Shown here one piece after another: positions 49,788 to 60,639 of a stretch of DNA of 64,000 bases; position 1 is the stretch's first letter; each line of letters starts with the position of its first letter. The DNA is from Owenia fusiformis. Lineage: Eukaryota; Annelida; Polychaeta; Sabellida; Oweniidae. The position numbers and the translations under genes are program-made. Location: positions 4,812,001-4,876,000 of the forward strand of contig CAIIXF020000002.1 in the NCBI GenBank assembly GCA_903813345.2, in the 5' to 3' direction. The notes beneath the pieces were generated by a model, which saw only the letters and a program-made list of their open reading frames with translations, had not been told where the DNA came from and ran no database searches.

Positions 49788-50307
49788 AGGACAACTGAAA
49801 TAGCTTTTCTCAACTTGCAGCTACAAACATGCGGTTTTCTCCATTGTAAGCCCGCCGTAGGGTTCTTGCGATAGCCATTATAAAATAAATGTTAGATAAC
49901 TGCTAACGGTCATAGATAACGAAATAAAACTAACTGATAAATCAAATTGGCCCCCACGTGATTTGTAACGTCATATACAAAATATAACTTTGGTTTATTG
50001 GTGTCATAGTAATCACAACGTCACGGCAACCATAGGATTGTTGTGTAAACAACTTAAATAACAAAACATTTTGGCATTATGACGTCATGATCTAATTGAA
50101 AAAAACGGGCCATGTGGGGGCCAGTGAGAGATCACGTGGGGGCCAATAACGTCACAACCAATTCGAATATTGCTTATTAAGCAGCTATAACGATCGTTAG
50201 AGTGAAATAGTTTTCACACTACTGATGAGAAAACATGTCCAAATACATATATCAAAAAATTATATTGATTCCTTTAGGTTAAAAATACCATTTCATATCT
50301 GCTTTAA
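49784..50307. mobile_element. MITE flanked by TTAA
   Basis: Begins TTAAAGGACAACTGAAAT and ends ATTTCATATCTGCTTTAA, with inner inverted blocks GGCCCCCACGTGAT and ATCACGTGGGGGCC. TTAA at both borders suggests a TTAA-targeting superfamily (piggyBac/Kolobok style; inference). Confidence 0.65.
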
Positions 50308-50911
50308 GTTTTTATTTATATTTCCTTCTCTTACATCAAATCTTCTCAAAGTGGCAGAGTGATGAAGGTTATATAAGTTGAACATAAAGACTAATTATTT
50401 TATCACTAAATAAATTCGTATACTATCCATAAGACTCAAGGAGCATCAAATAGGATTCATGTCTCCCTTGAGGACTTCCTTCTGACAGTTTTCCTAAAAT
50501 GATGGACGAGAAGTCGACACTCTAGGGGCCAAGACATCATAGTTATACACACGCACGTTGTCACCCTGTACGAACCAGATAACGGAAGTTAATAATGCCC
50601 AAAAGGCCATATTTCTTTTTTATGTGCAAGCGCTCTTTTTAACGTATTAATTGAAATAGAAAAAAGTTCTATTGGGAGCTGTGAACTACATTGTACAGGG
50701 TGGTTCAAATAACGTCCACATTTTAATCAAAAGAGTATGACATAACTTACGGGTTCTCCAAAGAGTTGTGGCTCCTTAAACTCAGTTTTAAAGGGTTTGC
50801 AAGGTCGTGTTTTTTCTATTATCCAAGGAAGGATATACAGAAGATCGAATATCAGATTTTTTCAAAAAGTTTTTTTCTAAATATTTCTTTTAAACCATGG
50901 GATAAACGGAC
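50308..50911. other. Intron sequence with a lone transposon end
   Basis: GTACAGGGTGGTTCAAAT at 50693-50711 is a single mariner-like end. No other structure was seen. Confidence 0.35.
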
Positions 50912-51049
50912 AATCCTATGGTTTTTCAAAAATATCAATTATATCCACTCATGGATACAAATATCTTCACTCATTCGCTTTGCTCACTCATGAAGATATC
51001 AATATCCACTCACGGATATAAATGATATTTTTCAAAACCATAGGATATT
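50912..51049. mobile_element. 138 bp palindrome
   Basis: AATCCTATGGTTTTTCAAAA pairs with TTTTCAAAACCATAGGATAT; inner ATATCCACTCATGGATA and TATCTTCACTCA blocks also pair around TTCGCTTTGCTC. Confidence 0.75.
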
Positions 51050-51684
51050 CCTATATTATCGAATAATCTAAAATCGCAAGTATTGAGGCCAAACCAACAA
51101 AAATCACCATATTTTTATAAGTAGGAGCGTCAAGTACTATTCGAGCACATCTGCTTAGTGCTTAGATACAATACATTTAACATAATCATCAATATATTTT
51201 GTAATCAACATCCGGATCTTGACATCGATTTGTTTTATAATCGACATATTATGAGATATCCGACCTTAAAGCAGGTGGGTAGAAAAATACCGTATAGACT
51301 CATCATTCCGACGTCAGATTCGAAACAAAGGCAAATTACAAACATTAAAATGACATGAAACACCAGTTATGGGCTCAGTTTCATAAATTGGCCATTTCCT
51401 CATGATGGGATCCCAGATTCAAAGAGGAACGATGATCGCTGCAATACTGCAGATCAATAAAATCGCTCTCGCTTTGCAAGTTTAAGTCAAACAATATTTA
51501 CAGGAAAGATTGTCCGCATTTTAGTGCCCCTTTTTATAAGGCTTTCATTAGCCCTGATTAAGTATAGCTTGAGATCATCAATGATATAAAATATACATTT
51601 CACTATCAGACATAATGTCAGAGTAACTATAAGAGAACTGATAAGGCATTAATAAGGAAAATGCCACGACCTGCCATTTGTTAC

Positions 51685-51775
51685 AGACGCCGCACAGAAC
51701 GTTAACTGCCGAACATCAACCGTCGATCGCCAAACATCGTTCACAAAAGTTGGAGAATATAACAATGTGTCACCC
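51685..51775. repeat. Decayed relative of the 41.6 kb repeat end
   Basis: GTTACAGACGCCGCACAG and AACAATGTGTCACC echo the GACGCCG and ACAATATGTCACCACT end of the block at 40548-41692. Confidence 0.5.
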
Positions 51776-52067
51776 CTTCTGTTAAAATGGAAGATTCGCC
51801 GAAAACTAGGAACGAGTTCAATTTCTGAAAGTCTAGCTTATCGTCTGGATTCTTCTCTATACGTTTCTGACATTGAATCTCCCCATTTATCAAGACTTTA
51901 AAAGGCTCTTCAAAGTAAATCTCCGCGTCTAGATTCTAATCTTTAATTGATTTGATCTTGATGGATATTGTTTCATTATTTATTCCTAATTAAGTAGATA
52001 CAAAGCTGTCTATTCTTTCAGCGATAGTAAATTAATCAGTGAAGACAGGTAAGATGCAACTTTGCAA

Positions 52068-52412
52068 ACGTGAAGACGTTGCTACAGCGAAATTGTTGCC
52101 AAATTGAAAACGTTGCCAAAATGTGAGCGTTGCCAAAGTGAAAACGTTGCCATAGTGAAATTGTTGCCAAAGTGAAAACGTTGCCGAAGTGAAAACATTG
52201 TCAAAGTGAAAACGTTGCCAAAGTGAAAACTTGCAAAAATGAAAGCCAAAATGAAAATGTTGCCAAAGTGAAAACGTTACCAAAGTGTGAATGTTGCCAA
52301 AATGAAAGCGTTGCCAAAGGGTAAATGTTGCTAAAATGAAAACTTTGCAAAAGTAGAAACTCTGCCAAAGTTAATACGTTGCCACAGTGGAATTGTATCC
52401 AAAGTGAAAACG
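52068..52412. repeat. 17-18 bp tandem repeat
   Basis: About 19 imperfect copies of GTTGCCAAAGTGAAAAC. Long frames on minus (52032-52283, 52201-52416) only reflect this repeat. Confidence 0.85.
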
Positions 52413-53010
52413 TCAATAAGAGGTGGTAATTTTAGTTTATGTGGTTCTATCAAAATAACAGTAGTACATTGAGGGTCGTAGTTACATAAACGATTTAAGT
52501 CCCCGTTTTAGTGTGCCTTTATTGACCCCGACTGTTTTTACAATCCCTCATATAATGATCATCGTAACAGATCACGGTCTTTGTGAGTTGTATAATAGAT
52601 AAGCTCAATATCTTAAAGAATTATCTAACATGACATGATCTCGTTTTCTATATCCATCCACTAGATATAAACAAAATTAAAGGTTAAAAACAACGTATTA
52701 AACTAACTAAAATGTCCCTAGTTTGCTACCGATAAAATAAATTTTCAACATTGGGCTTTTCATTTTAGAAGGTTCATCATCCGAAAAGCTCAACGGATTA
52801 TTCTCCACATCTCATTATCTAACCCTTAATCAAAATTATAACTCCGGAACCTATTTATCATGAAAAACAAATATTATGTGGTTCTGAGTTGTCCGATTAC
52901 AGATTCATATGAACCAGATCGTGGCCGAAAGTGAGAGAATCAGAATTGTTTTTAAAGGCTTTTCATTGACTCCTCCAATTTATCAACACTTTTAAAGGCT
53001 CAACATTACC

Positions 53011-53089
53011 TTGCACGTAGAGTCGTTATAAACGTCAACTGAAGACGACACACTCTTTTAAGAAGCGAAGTCGAATGAATGAAACAGAT
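53011..53089. repeat. GCGCAGAGTCTAG repeat, single copy
   Basis: Diverged copy: GTAGAGTCGTTATAAAC to CTTTTAAGAAGCGAAGTCGA, in the same orientation as 48666-48745. Confidence 0.65.
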
Positions 53090-53090
53090 A

Positions 53091-53790
53091 GCTCCTCATT
53101 GATTCTTCCTGTTTATTAATACTTTTAAAGGCTCCTCATTGAGTCTTTTCATCTATTAAGACCTTAAATGCTCCTCATTGACTCTTCCCATTTATTAAGA
53201 CCTTAAATACTCCTCATTGACTCTTCCCATTTATTAAGACCTTAAATGCTCCTCATTGACTCTTCCCATTTATTAAGACCTTTAAATGCTCCCCATTGAT
53301 TCTTCCCATTTATTAAGACTTTAAAATGCCCCTCATTGACTTTCCCATTCAATAAGCCTTTTAAATGCTCCTCATTGACTCGTCCCATTTATTAAGACCT
53401 TTAAATGCTCCTTATTGATTCTTCCCATTTATTAAGACCTTTAAATGCTCCTCATTGACTCTTCCCATTTATTAAGACTTTTAAAGGCTCCTCATAGACT
53501 CTTCCCATTTATTAAGACTTTTAAAGGCTCCTTATTGACTCTTCCCATTTATTAAGACTTAAATGCTCCTCATTGACTCTTCCCATTTATTAAGACCTTT
53601 AAATGCTCCTCTTTGACTCTTCCCATTTATTAAGACCTTTAAATGCTCCTCATTGACTCTTCCCATTTATTAAGACTTTTAAAGGCTCCTCATAGACTCT
53701 TCCCATTTATTAAGACTTTTAAAGGCTCCTCATAGACTCATCTCATTTATTAAGACTTTTAAATGCTCCTCATTGACCCTTCCTATTTGT
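53091..53790. repeat. ~40 bp tandem repeat (~17 units)
   Basis: Units built on CTCCTCATTGACTCTTCCCA followed by TTTATTAAGACCTTTAAATG, 38-41 bp each. Confidence 0.9.
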
Positions 53791-54348
53791 CCAAAGGATT
53801 AAAAATCAAAATCATTGGAAATGATATATTGAATGTGATTCAGTTTAAAAAGTAAAAACAGGTCTCAGTTCCTTAACCGCCTATGTTAGGTGATCAATCT
53901 TGATTCACCTAAACGGCAAAAATGTTAAACGTAAATTGAAGTGCTATTTATTCTGTAGTGATCGGTAACAATTAATCATGTGAAGGAGAAAAAGAAGGGC
54001 CGCTGAGTATTCTCTACGTCATGTTTATTCACTTAAAGTCAAATGGACGTCTGGAAAATATGGCAAAAAGCACATGGGGTTTTATTCCTGTCATTTTTTA
54101 TTCATGGTGCAGTTTTGGTTAAAGATGTGAATTGGTATTGCCGCCCGTTGGACTTTTATTTTGTATTTTTTCCGTCTCTGGAGCATGGTATGAAGTCAAT
54201 GGCATTGAAATAAAAAAAATTGGAATTCAACCGAAAAAGTAAGCTTTTAATACGTAGCCCTGTTTATAGACTCCCGTAAGCCACGCAAAAATTTGTGTGA
54301 TATTTTTCGATGATTTAAACGAAAGTTTAGTGTTTTTCTCTATTTCAG

Positions 54349-54419
54349 CAAACGAGCCTATGGTTGTTAAAATCGACCTGAACATCAGGAGCATGGGTCC
54401 TATTTCAGACACTGACATG
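54349..54419 (+). CDS. GABA-A/GRD-like receptor subunit, coding exon 2
   Basis: 71 bp between TTTCAG and GTAAGA, completing codon 55 and encoding to residue 78. The strand NIRSMGPISDTDM corresponds to the beta-strand region just before loop D. Vertebrate GABA-A genes have a 68 bp exon at this position, so the gene structure is conserved with one extra codon. The exon ends in phase 0. Confidence 0.88.
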
Positions 54420-54654
54420 GTAAGAAAATGTCCATTTAAATCATAGATGGGAGCATTTTGCTTTGTTTTGGGCTTTTGTCTTCAGTAAATTTATATGGTT
54501 CATCTGCCCATCATCCATGGGCATTATTAGGTATATATACCTAGTTGAAAAGAAACGACCATACACGTGAAATTGAATTCTTAATTTGATATTTAGTATA
54601 TCTATAAAATCATATCCATTACTTTTGAATTGTCCCTCGCACATAATGAACGTT

Positions 54655-54694
54655 GATTGTATTGTATTGTATTGTATTGTATTGTATTGTATTG
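54655..54694. repeat. (ATTGT)n microsatellite
   Basis: About eight perfect copies of the pentamer ATTGT in intron 2. Confidence 0.95.
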
Positions 54695-55058
54695 TCCTTT
54701 AATTCCTACTTTTAAGAAGATTTACAAAATCAAATGACAAAAAGTTATAATTTACTTATAAAATCGTTCTGCTTTTTTATCGCGGAGTTTCATAAAAGTA
54801 TCCATTCAAACTTGTTTTAAACACCTTTATAGTCGATATCACCATGAGATTTTGCACAGATAAACTAAAGTCAATTTCCAACGCTCAATATTTTGATTTG
54901 TCAAACAATGTCAGGTGTTAATTTTGCAGAATAGTAATGTTGCAAAATTGTCTCACATTTTTTCGCATATTGCATGATAGCATTTGCATTTTGCGAAATG
55001 GTATATGTTTTATGGCACCATTTGTCAGAATAAGAAGACTACTCTATTTTACCAGTAG

Positions 55059-55282
55059 GCATATCAGATGGATTGCTACTTCCGGCAAACATGGACGGAT
55101 TCTCGACTGAAGTTCCACGGTGGCGACATCCATCGGCTGATCGTGTCAATTAAAATGATGGAACAACTATGGAAGCCCGACACTGTCTTCTACAATGGTA
55201 AACGATCATATCTGCACACAGTGACGTCACCAAATAAATTCCTACGCATAGAGGAGGACGGCACTATGTATTACTCAATGAG
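55059..55282 (+). CDS. GABA-A/GRD-like receptor subunit, coding exon 3
   Basis: 224 bp encoding residues 79-152 plus two bases (221 bp in vertebrate GABA-A genes). The acceptor is CCAGTAG|GCA; the AG three bases earlier would put a stop in frame and the later AG at 55065-55067 would drop the conserved Tyr. Loop D is MDCYFRQTW (F86 and R87 at the positions that contact GABA in alpha subunits). The Cys-loop-family WKPD motif is at 116-119, FYNG follows, and SYLHTVTSPNKFLRIEEDG leads to YSMR. The donor is AG|GTACAA, a weak match after position +4. A MITE begins only about 7 bp after this junction. The next expected exon (about 83 bp, carrying the start of the Cys-loop) was not found up to 64000. 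Confidence 0.88.
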
Positions 55283-55289
55283 GTACAAC

Positions 55290-55482
55290 TACAATCCCCT
55301 ACATAAGTTTGGCAACTGGTAGTTCGATTATCATTCGATAGCATACCAAGGCCTGACAGTGGATCCTTTTTTATTTTGTTCCTTAAACACAAAATTTCGG
55401 AAAATGACAAATTCGATGATTTGATATGTGATCCAAAAGGCGACTTCAAGTTGCGAAACTTATTGAGGGGAGGGGAGAGTTG
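55290..55482. mobile_element. MITE directly after receptor exon 3
   Basis: Ends ACAATCCCCTACATAAGTTT and TTGCGAAACTTATTGAGGGG are inverted copies. Same family as 46278-46589. Confidence 0.7.
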
Positions 55483-57675
55483 TGTAGATTATACTTAAGT
55501 CATCGGTCAGTCCTCGTACGTGTATTTTTCATTTTGAATAGGATGATACTCCTGTTTATTTTATTCGGTATCTAATATTGAAAAATAAGAAGAAATTTCG
55601 GCCTTTGCTGTTAAAATAAACCAACTCGAATCTAGAGGGTTTTGTAAACAAAAATGGATACCTTGCCGTATATCTGGCTATCATTTAGTATTTATCTACA
55701 TGTAAGATATCCCCTCTACTGATCGCAAGCATATGGGGAAGTAATTCCAAAAACAAACATGTTATCTTACGCTGGTATGAAGAACTAAATAAGCAACCAG
55801 AAACTCAATCTTGGAAGTTTCTCTCCTTCGGGAAGTCTTTAATCTATTCTAAATCTGAATTTAGATCTATATTTTGGAATCGGATTGCGGAATTTATTCC
55901 AAGATGATTCGGTATGATTTAGTAAGTTAATAGGGAGTATACCTATTACTTTCACAGCGAGCGACTCCGTTAAAGGCCAATTGCCTTTGATACGAGTAAG
56001 TTTGTCGACGGGATCACCTGTTGAAATCAACCTATAAGTGAGTGCCCTTTTAAAGCCAATCAGAAAATAAGTGAGATTTTTTAGATTCGCTAAATGATTT
56101 AAGGTAAACTGTATCATAGATTCCTCCGATGAAACAGCATTGAACTCAATTTCGTCATAAGATTCAAGGGCGTTGGTAAATGTAGATATGGGCTAAGCGA
56201 GGAAAATGCCTCTGAAATTTTACTGTAAAATATTTTCTAGATATTCCAAAACAGCAACAATATGCGACAATGTTTTATCTATTAACTCTCTCAAACTCTT
56301 AGCGGTATGTAACGTGGAGTCCAGATTCACGCGGAGCATCAAATCAACGCACATCCTTGTATCTTGCACAACGTAAATATTCTTTATTTTGTATCACAAC
56401 AGTGAGATTCCGAGCCTCGCATTAACAAATTAAATATACCGCCAGGACTTCCAAGTCAGAGTGATTTTACAATGGTTTCGGAGATCATAAATGCGTCAAT
56501 GATACGATTATAAAATCGACATAAAATCGGTGTTATAATATCAATAAAGATAGCTAGGTTTTATGTTTTAGCGGATCAAATTAAAGGCCGTGATTCGACG
56601 AAGATTTGTAAGATTATATGATCAGTTATTGAATTACTTAATCCCGATCAAGAGGTGCTATTTAATTTTACAAGATGTATGAATCCCAAATTGACTAATT
56701 TCACTTTGGCGAATTCGACAGAGACGGGCCGCAACAACAATTATTAACAAAAATTGTGTCTTCAAAAGTTTTATGTTTTTCCATTCATTACTAGAGAAAT
56801 AACCTTCATGCTATACCTTTAATTTTCAATGGAAAATAGAAAGTTGATTTAATGATGTTTATGACTGCATATGGGAATATCCTTGGTGGATTAAGATTCA
56901 CGGAATTTACAGTATTCATCTTAAAATGCAAAATTCTTCACCATATCATGGATCGTTTTTGAGAAAGAACCACATTGCTACTCGCGTATCTGTCCCTCAA
57001 TTTCTTACCCTGTCCGTGAATGCTTTGTATCTATTTGCCTCAAATGTACCAGTATATATCGAGGCTTACTCTAACGACACATAAACTGGAGTATCATACA
57101 CGATATAAAACAAAATGGTTTGGGAGTCACGTTTTGGCAAATTCCATCTTGGGAATATACAGACCCTTGTGTCACCCAATTCATTTGATAGTTATATTTT
57201 ATTTCCATTATGGTGAAATTCCCTGCAATCTGATCGTGAAGAATATGTTCTGTATATCACTCGAATCATTGAATAACTTATAGAATGTGATTTTATGAAA
57301 CATACAAAATTGAACTGAATTGAAAATAACTTCTGGGAGAGAATATGTATCAACCTTGCCTCGATCGATGTATACTCAGCCCTAAACACCCTGTAAATAA
57401 TTCTTCAACGTTTACTCGCAATGATCTCCTCAACTATCGATTAAGCATGGTCTCTGGATTAACCCCAATTAGCGAAACAAAGAGTCGATGACTAAAACAA
57501 ATTCAAATTCAATCCAATGTAAATATCGCATGAAATAAAAGTTATGACTATTGTTACGTTATTTTACCCTATACGGAACCCATTAAACAGTTTAATTGAT
57601 TGCGGTCGAAAATGTTTACAAAAGGGCTTGAATTACTGCGGATTGTGTTAATGTCTCGTCTGTTAATGTCTGTTG
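55483..57675. other. Gene-free stretch, presumed intron 3
   Basis: No exon with Cys-loop receptor features was found. Short frames (55839-56117 minus, 57020-57283 plus) have no recognisable domain. Confidence 0.45.
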
Positions 57676-57788
57676 GTACCCTTTGCATTCGTTTGACTTC
57701 ACTTCTTAAAAGAGAGCTTCGTCTTGTAGTTTAACTAGACTCTGCGTGCAGGCTTCGTCTTGTAGTTTAACTAGACTCTGCGTGCAGG
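57676..57788. repeat. GCGCAGAGTCTAG repeat with internal duplication
   Basis: Inverse orientation copy (CCCTTTGCATTCGTTTGACT onward). Its last 39 bp, GCTTCGTCTTGTAGTTTAAC to CTGCGTGCAG, are duplicated in tandem. Confidence 0.75.
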
Positions 57789-59404
57789 CTAGGGTAGTCT
57801 GTTTGAGTTCATTATCTATAAAACTACTAAGTGCCGTCGCATCTTCACATTTTCTAGTTACTCGGCTCCCTCCGAACAAAGTGAATGAATGCCGAGCGTA
57901 CGAAGTTGACATCAGATTGTTTATTAATAGATAGTGTATGTTTTAGTCGATTTAGGCATCATATTTTAGAAAATGGGAAACCAATATATACGAGTACACA
58001 AGAAAAAAGTTCAGGTGTCAGACTAAATCTCTCTATGCCCGGCAAAGTGCAAAATTGTTTGAAGATATCAAATAGACTATGTCTTTTAGTACATAGCAAT
58101 TAGTTGGGTCTGGAACTTTGGAACCAAAGCTGGAACTAAAATAATGTTGTTTGTTTGCGTAATTCAATATAAGCGCTATACAATCAGTTACTTAACGCTA
58201 TTGTATAAAAAGGGTATCTGAACGATATTGTATTAAAGTACGTTCTAAAGTGAAAATTAAGTAATGCGATTTGTAACAAGGAACAGATGTTACTACTTCT
58301 CAATCTCCATTTGAATTAAGTCTATGAGAACTTCACTGTGAATGAGAATAGCTTCATTAAAAGCCCAAATGAGACATGGGCTAGATTAAGCTTGTCTTAA
58401 AGCGATTGCGCTAATCGATGATGTGAAACGCCGGATTTACAGGAGTTGAAAAATATGAGGAATGTCTTCTGTGACGATTTGTGGTATTGCGTGATCCTAT
58501 AAACCTAATTGTGCATGTTCGATCACATCTCAATTGATCAATTTCCCATATGAAACCCCAATGAAATCCTCGCCAAGGGTGCTTCATAATACTTTGACTG
58601 ACAGCCTTTAAAATATTTACGATGAAGTACTCCCTCGGTATATGGATCTACGTAGATGTGTCCAAAATTGCACTCGATATAATTACCTCTGTTCAACTCG
58701 AAGAATCGGATGAACGACATGCTGTTTTTATAGCCATGAGTGGGCCATTTTGGCACATTTGGGCAAACCTTTGAATCGAATTATATCAGATTGTTAGTCA
58801 GATCAGAACAAGTCCGGCTTTATTTATAGACTATAGAGAGACTAATTTGACTCGCAGCTAAGTTCCAGGGCTTAAAAACTCAGTTTGGTTATATTTCAGT
58901 AACCTTAATTCATTCTTGAGCTAAAAAAAACTGTTGTCAGTTTTGGACATTTTAGAGTAGCGACACTGGTATTAAAAAGATGCGTCGTCCCTGCTTCTGT
59001 CCCCATTGTCATTTGAAAGGAACCATCTTAGAATTTGGCTTACAGCTATGTGATTCACTTGTCAATCTTTCTGTATTGATCTAATCCAATTTGGCATTAT
59101 CAATCAGCTCTTTGATTTCATTTCTAATTTATTGTGTGCTTGGATTACTGATCTATTTAGTTAGATTGGTTTGGTGCGCACTCTACACCAACTGGGTACC
59201 TAATTAAACATGTCCTTGCGTTTGCGGAGCAAGATGGCCGCTCGAAGAATACGACGTTCATACGTGTATTTTCTCGTTTTAGTAGCTATATCTTGTAACG
59301 GATTTAGAGAAAGAATAGCTAAATTGCCCAGATGTGACTACAAGAGGGGGGGGGGGGTCGGAGATGAAACTATGAAACGTGAGCCCCACCATCTTGTTTC
59401 CTAC
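57789..59404. other. Gene-free stretch
   Basis: No gene is supported. A 72-codon minus frame at 58538-58756 was examined and not recognised. A run of 12 G lies near 59345. Confidence 0.4.
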
Positions 59405-59481
59405 CTTGCGCGCAGAGTCTAGTTATAAACCGAAGACGAAGCTGTCTTTTAAGAAGTAAAGTCGAACAAATGCAAATGGTA
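59405..59481. repeat. GCGCAGAGTCTAG repeat, single copy
   Basis: TGCGCGCAGAGTCTAGTTAT to GTCGAACAAATGCAAATGG, in the same orientation as 48666-48745. Confidence 0.75.
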
Positions 59482-59693
59482 TTCGTTTCCTGTCTTGTGG
59501 ATTCATTTGGGAAATGAACAGCTAGCGGAGTTTAGTGAAACGTCTTCATTTATTAGTGAAAAATATTTGATTAAGGAAATCACATAACATAAATGAATAA
59601 CATTTTCGAAATACGATTATTCTTATCTTATTTTATTAGTCGTACTTGTAGTATCTTTCATGGAGTGACATTGTAACATTGTAATACTAGATA

Positions 59694-59819
59694 CACTGGC
59701 GGATCCAGAATCTACCAAGGAAGGGGGAGGGGGCGCATTTCAAGTCAGGGTAAAAAAAATCCGCGCGGAAAGACGTTTTGGGGCCCCTAAAACCCCAGCG
59801 CCCCCTGAATCCGCCAGTG
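59694..59819. mobile_element. MITE, CACTGGCGGATCCAG ends
   Basis: 126 bp with ends CACTGGCGGATCCAG and CTGAATCCGCCAGTG. Flanks AGATA and ATATA match at four of five bases. Confidence 0.7.
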
Positions 59820-60038
59820 ATATATATAGATGTCAAATCACAATGGAGTTCAATTTAACAAAAAGCTCCTTTGCATTATCAGGAATATGAAAAGTATTGG
59901 AAATAAAAACAGTTTCTCAGAACTTTGTTTTAAATGCAATGTTTATTTATTATAAGTTGTAAAACTACTTTTAGATAAATAACACTTGACAAAGATTAGA
60001 TATATATTATCTTTATAAAACGACGCGGGTGTTTCTGT

Positions 60039-60105
60039 CACACTCCCCTTCATAAGTTTGGCCACAGGAAAACACCCGGTTGCCAAACTTATGGAGGGGA
60101 GTGTA
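60039..60105. mobile_element. Minimal palindrome of Tc1/mariner-like ends
   Basis: CACTCCCCTTCATAAGTTTG and its inverse CAAACTTATGGAGGGGAGTG stand about 19 bp apart, so almost nothing but the two transposon ends remains. Confidence 0.75.
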
Positions 60106-60142
60106 GCTGTAAAAAGTGATTAATGAATTAAGTGATAATAAA

Positions 60143-60570
60143 CTTTATTATATCACTATCTAGCTAGCGACAGTATGATTGGTCAAAACCGGGTCACATG
60201 TCGTGGGATATCTGGCGATATTCAATGGCAATGCTAATCAGATAAGACAACCGTGAGATATCTAGCGATATCCCACGCTCCCGGGAATTTTCAAAGAATT
60301 TGTTTTCGTTCAGTGTAAATAATTTAGTTCAGTGTAAGTCAAATGGCAGACGAACCGAGTAGATTCGTAAGAATATCTGAAGACTTAATGACTTAATAAT
60401 ATTAGGGATGTTTAGCTAGACAGTGATATAATAAAACAAATATTTCACTCTATTTTCGGTGAATACCTGTAGCACTTTCACAAGGTGATATTCCACTTGC
60501 CCTTCGGGCTTCGTGGAATATCACTTGTGAAAGATGTACAGGTATTCACCTCAATAGAGTGAAATATTTG
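60143..60570. mobile_element. Nested palindromic element
   Basis: Outer inverted ends TTTATTATATCACTATCTAG (about 60145) and CTAGACAGTGATATAATAAA (to about 60434). Next to or nested with it is a near-perfect palindrome at 60437-60570 centred on CTTGCCCTTCGGGCTTCG. A further inner pair, GTGGGATATCTGGCGATATT and its inverse, lies at 60205-60280. Confidence 0.7.
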
Positions 60571-60639
60571 CTCAATATTCACTCTACTATACCTTGCATT
60601 TGGTGTTAATGAGCAACCCATTTGGCTTATCAGTAATTT

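Larger units (their letters stand above)
42610..54348 (+). other. Intron 1 of the receptor gene
   Basis: 11,739 bp, GTGAGT at the start and TTTCAG at the end. It has no recognisable gene of its own and is filled with MITEs and tandem repeats, listed separately. Stretches without an identified element (42610-44250, 47060-48660, 51060-51680, 53790-54340) show nothing recognisable, apart from GACCTTGACCTTG and GCGCATGCGC near 48441-48477. Confidence 0.75.

Noticed and set aside
52032-52416. Minus-strand repetitive FSLWQRFHFGN-type protein
   Set aside because: Product of the 17-18 bp tandem repeat read through; frames shift between repeats.
58538-58756. 72-residue minus-strand frame as an exon
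   Set aside because: Composition looks protein-like, but no family was recognised and there are no flanking splice signals that extend it.
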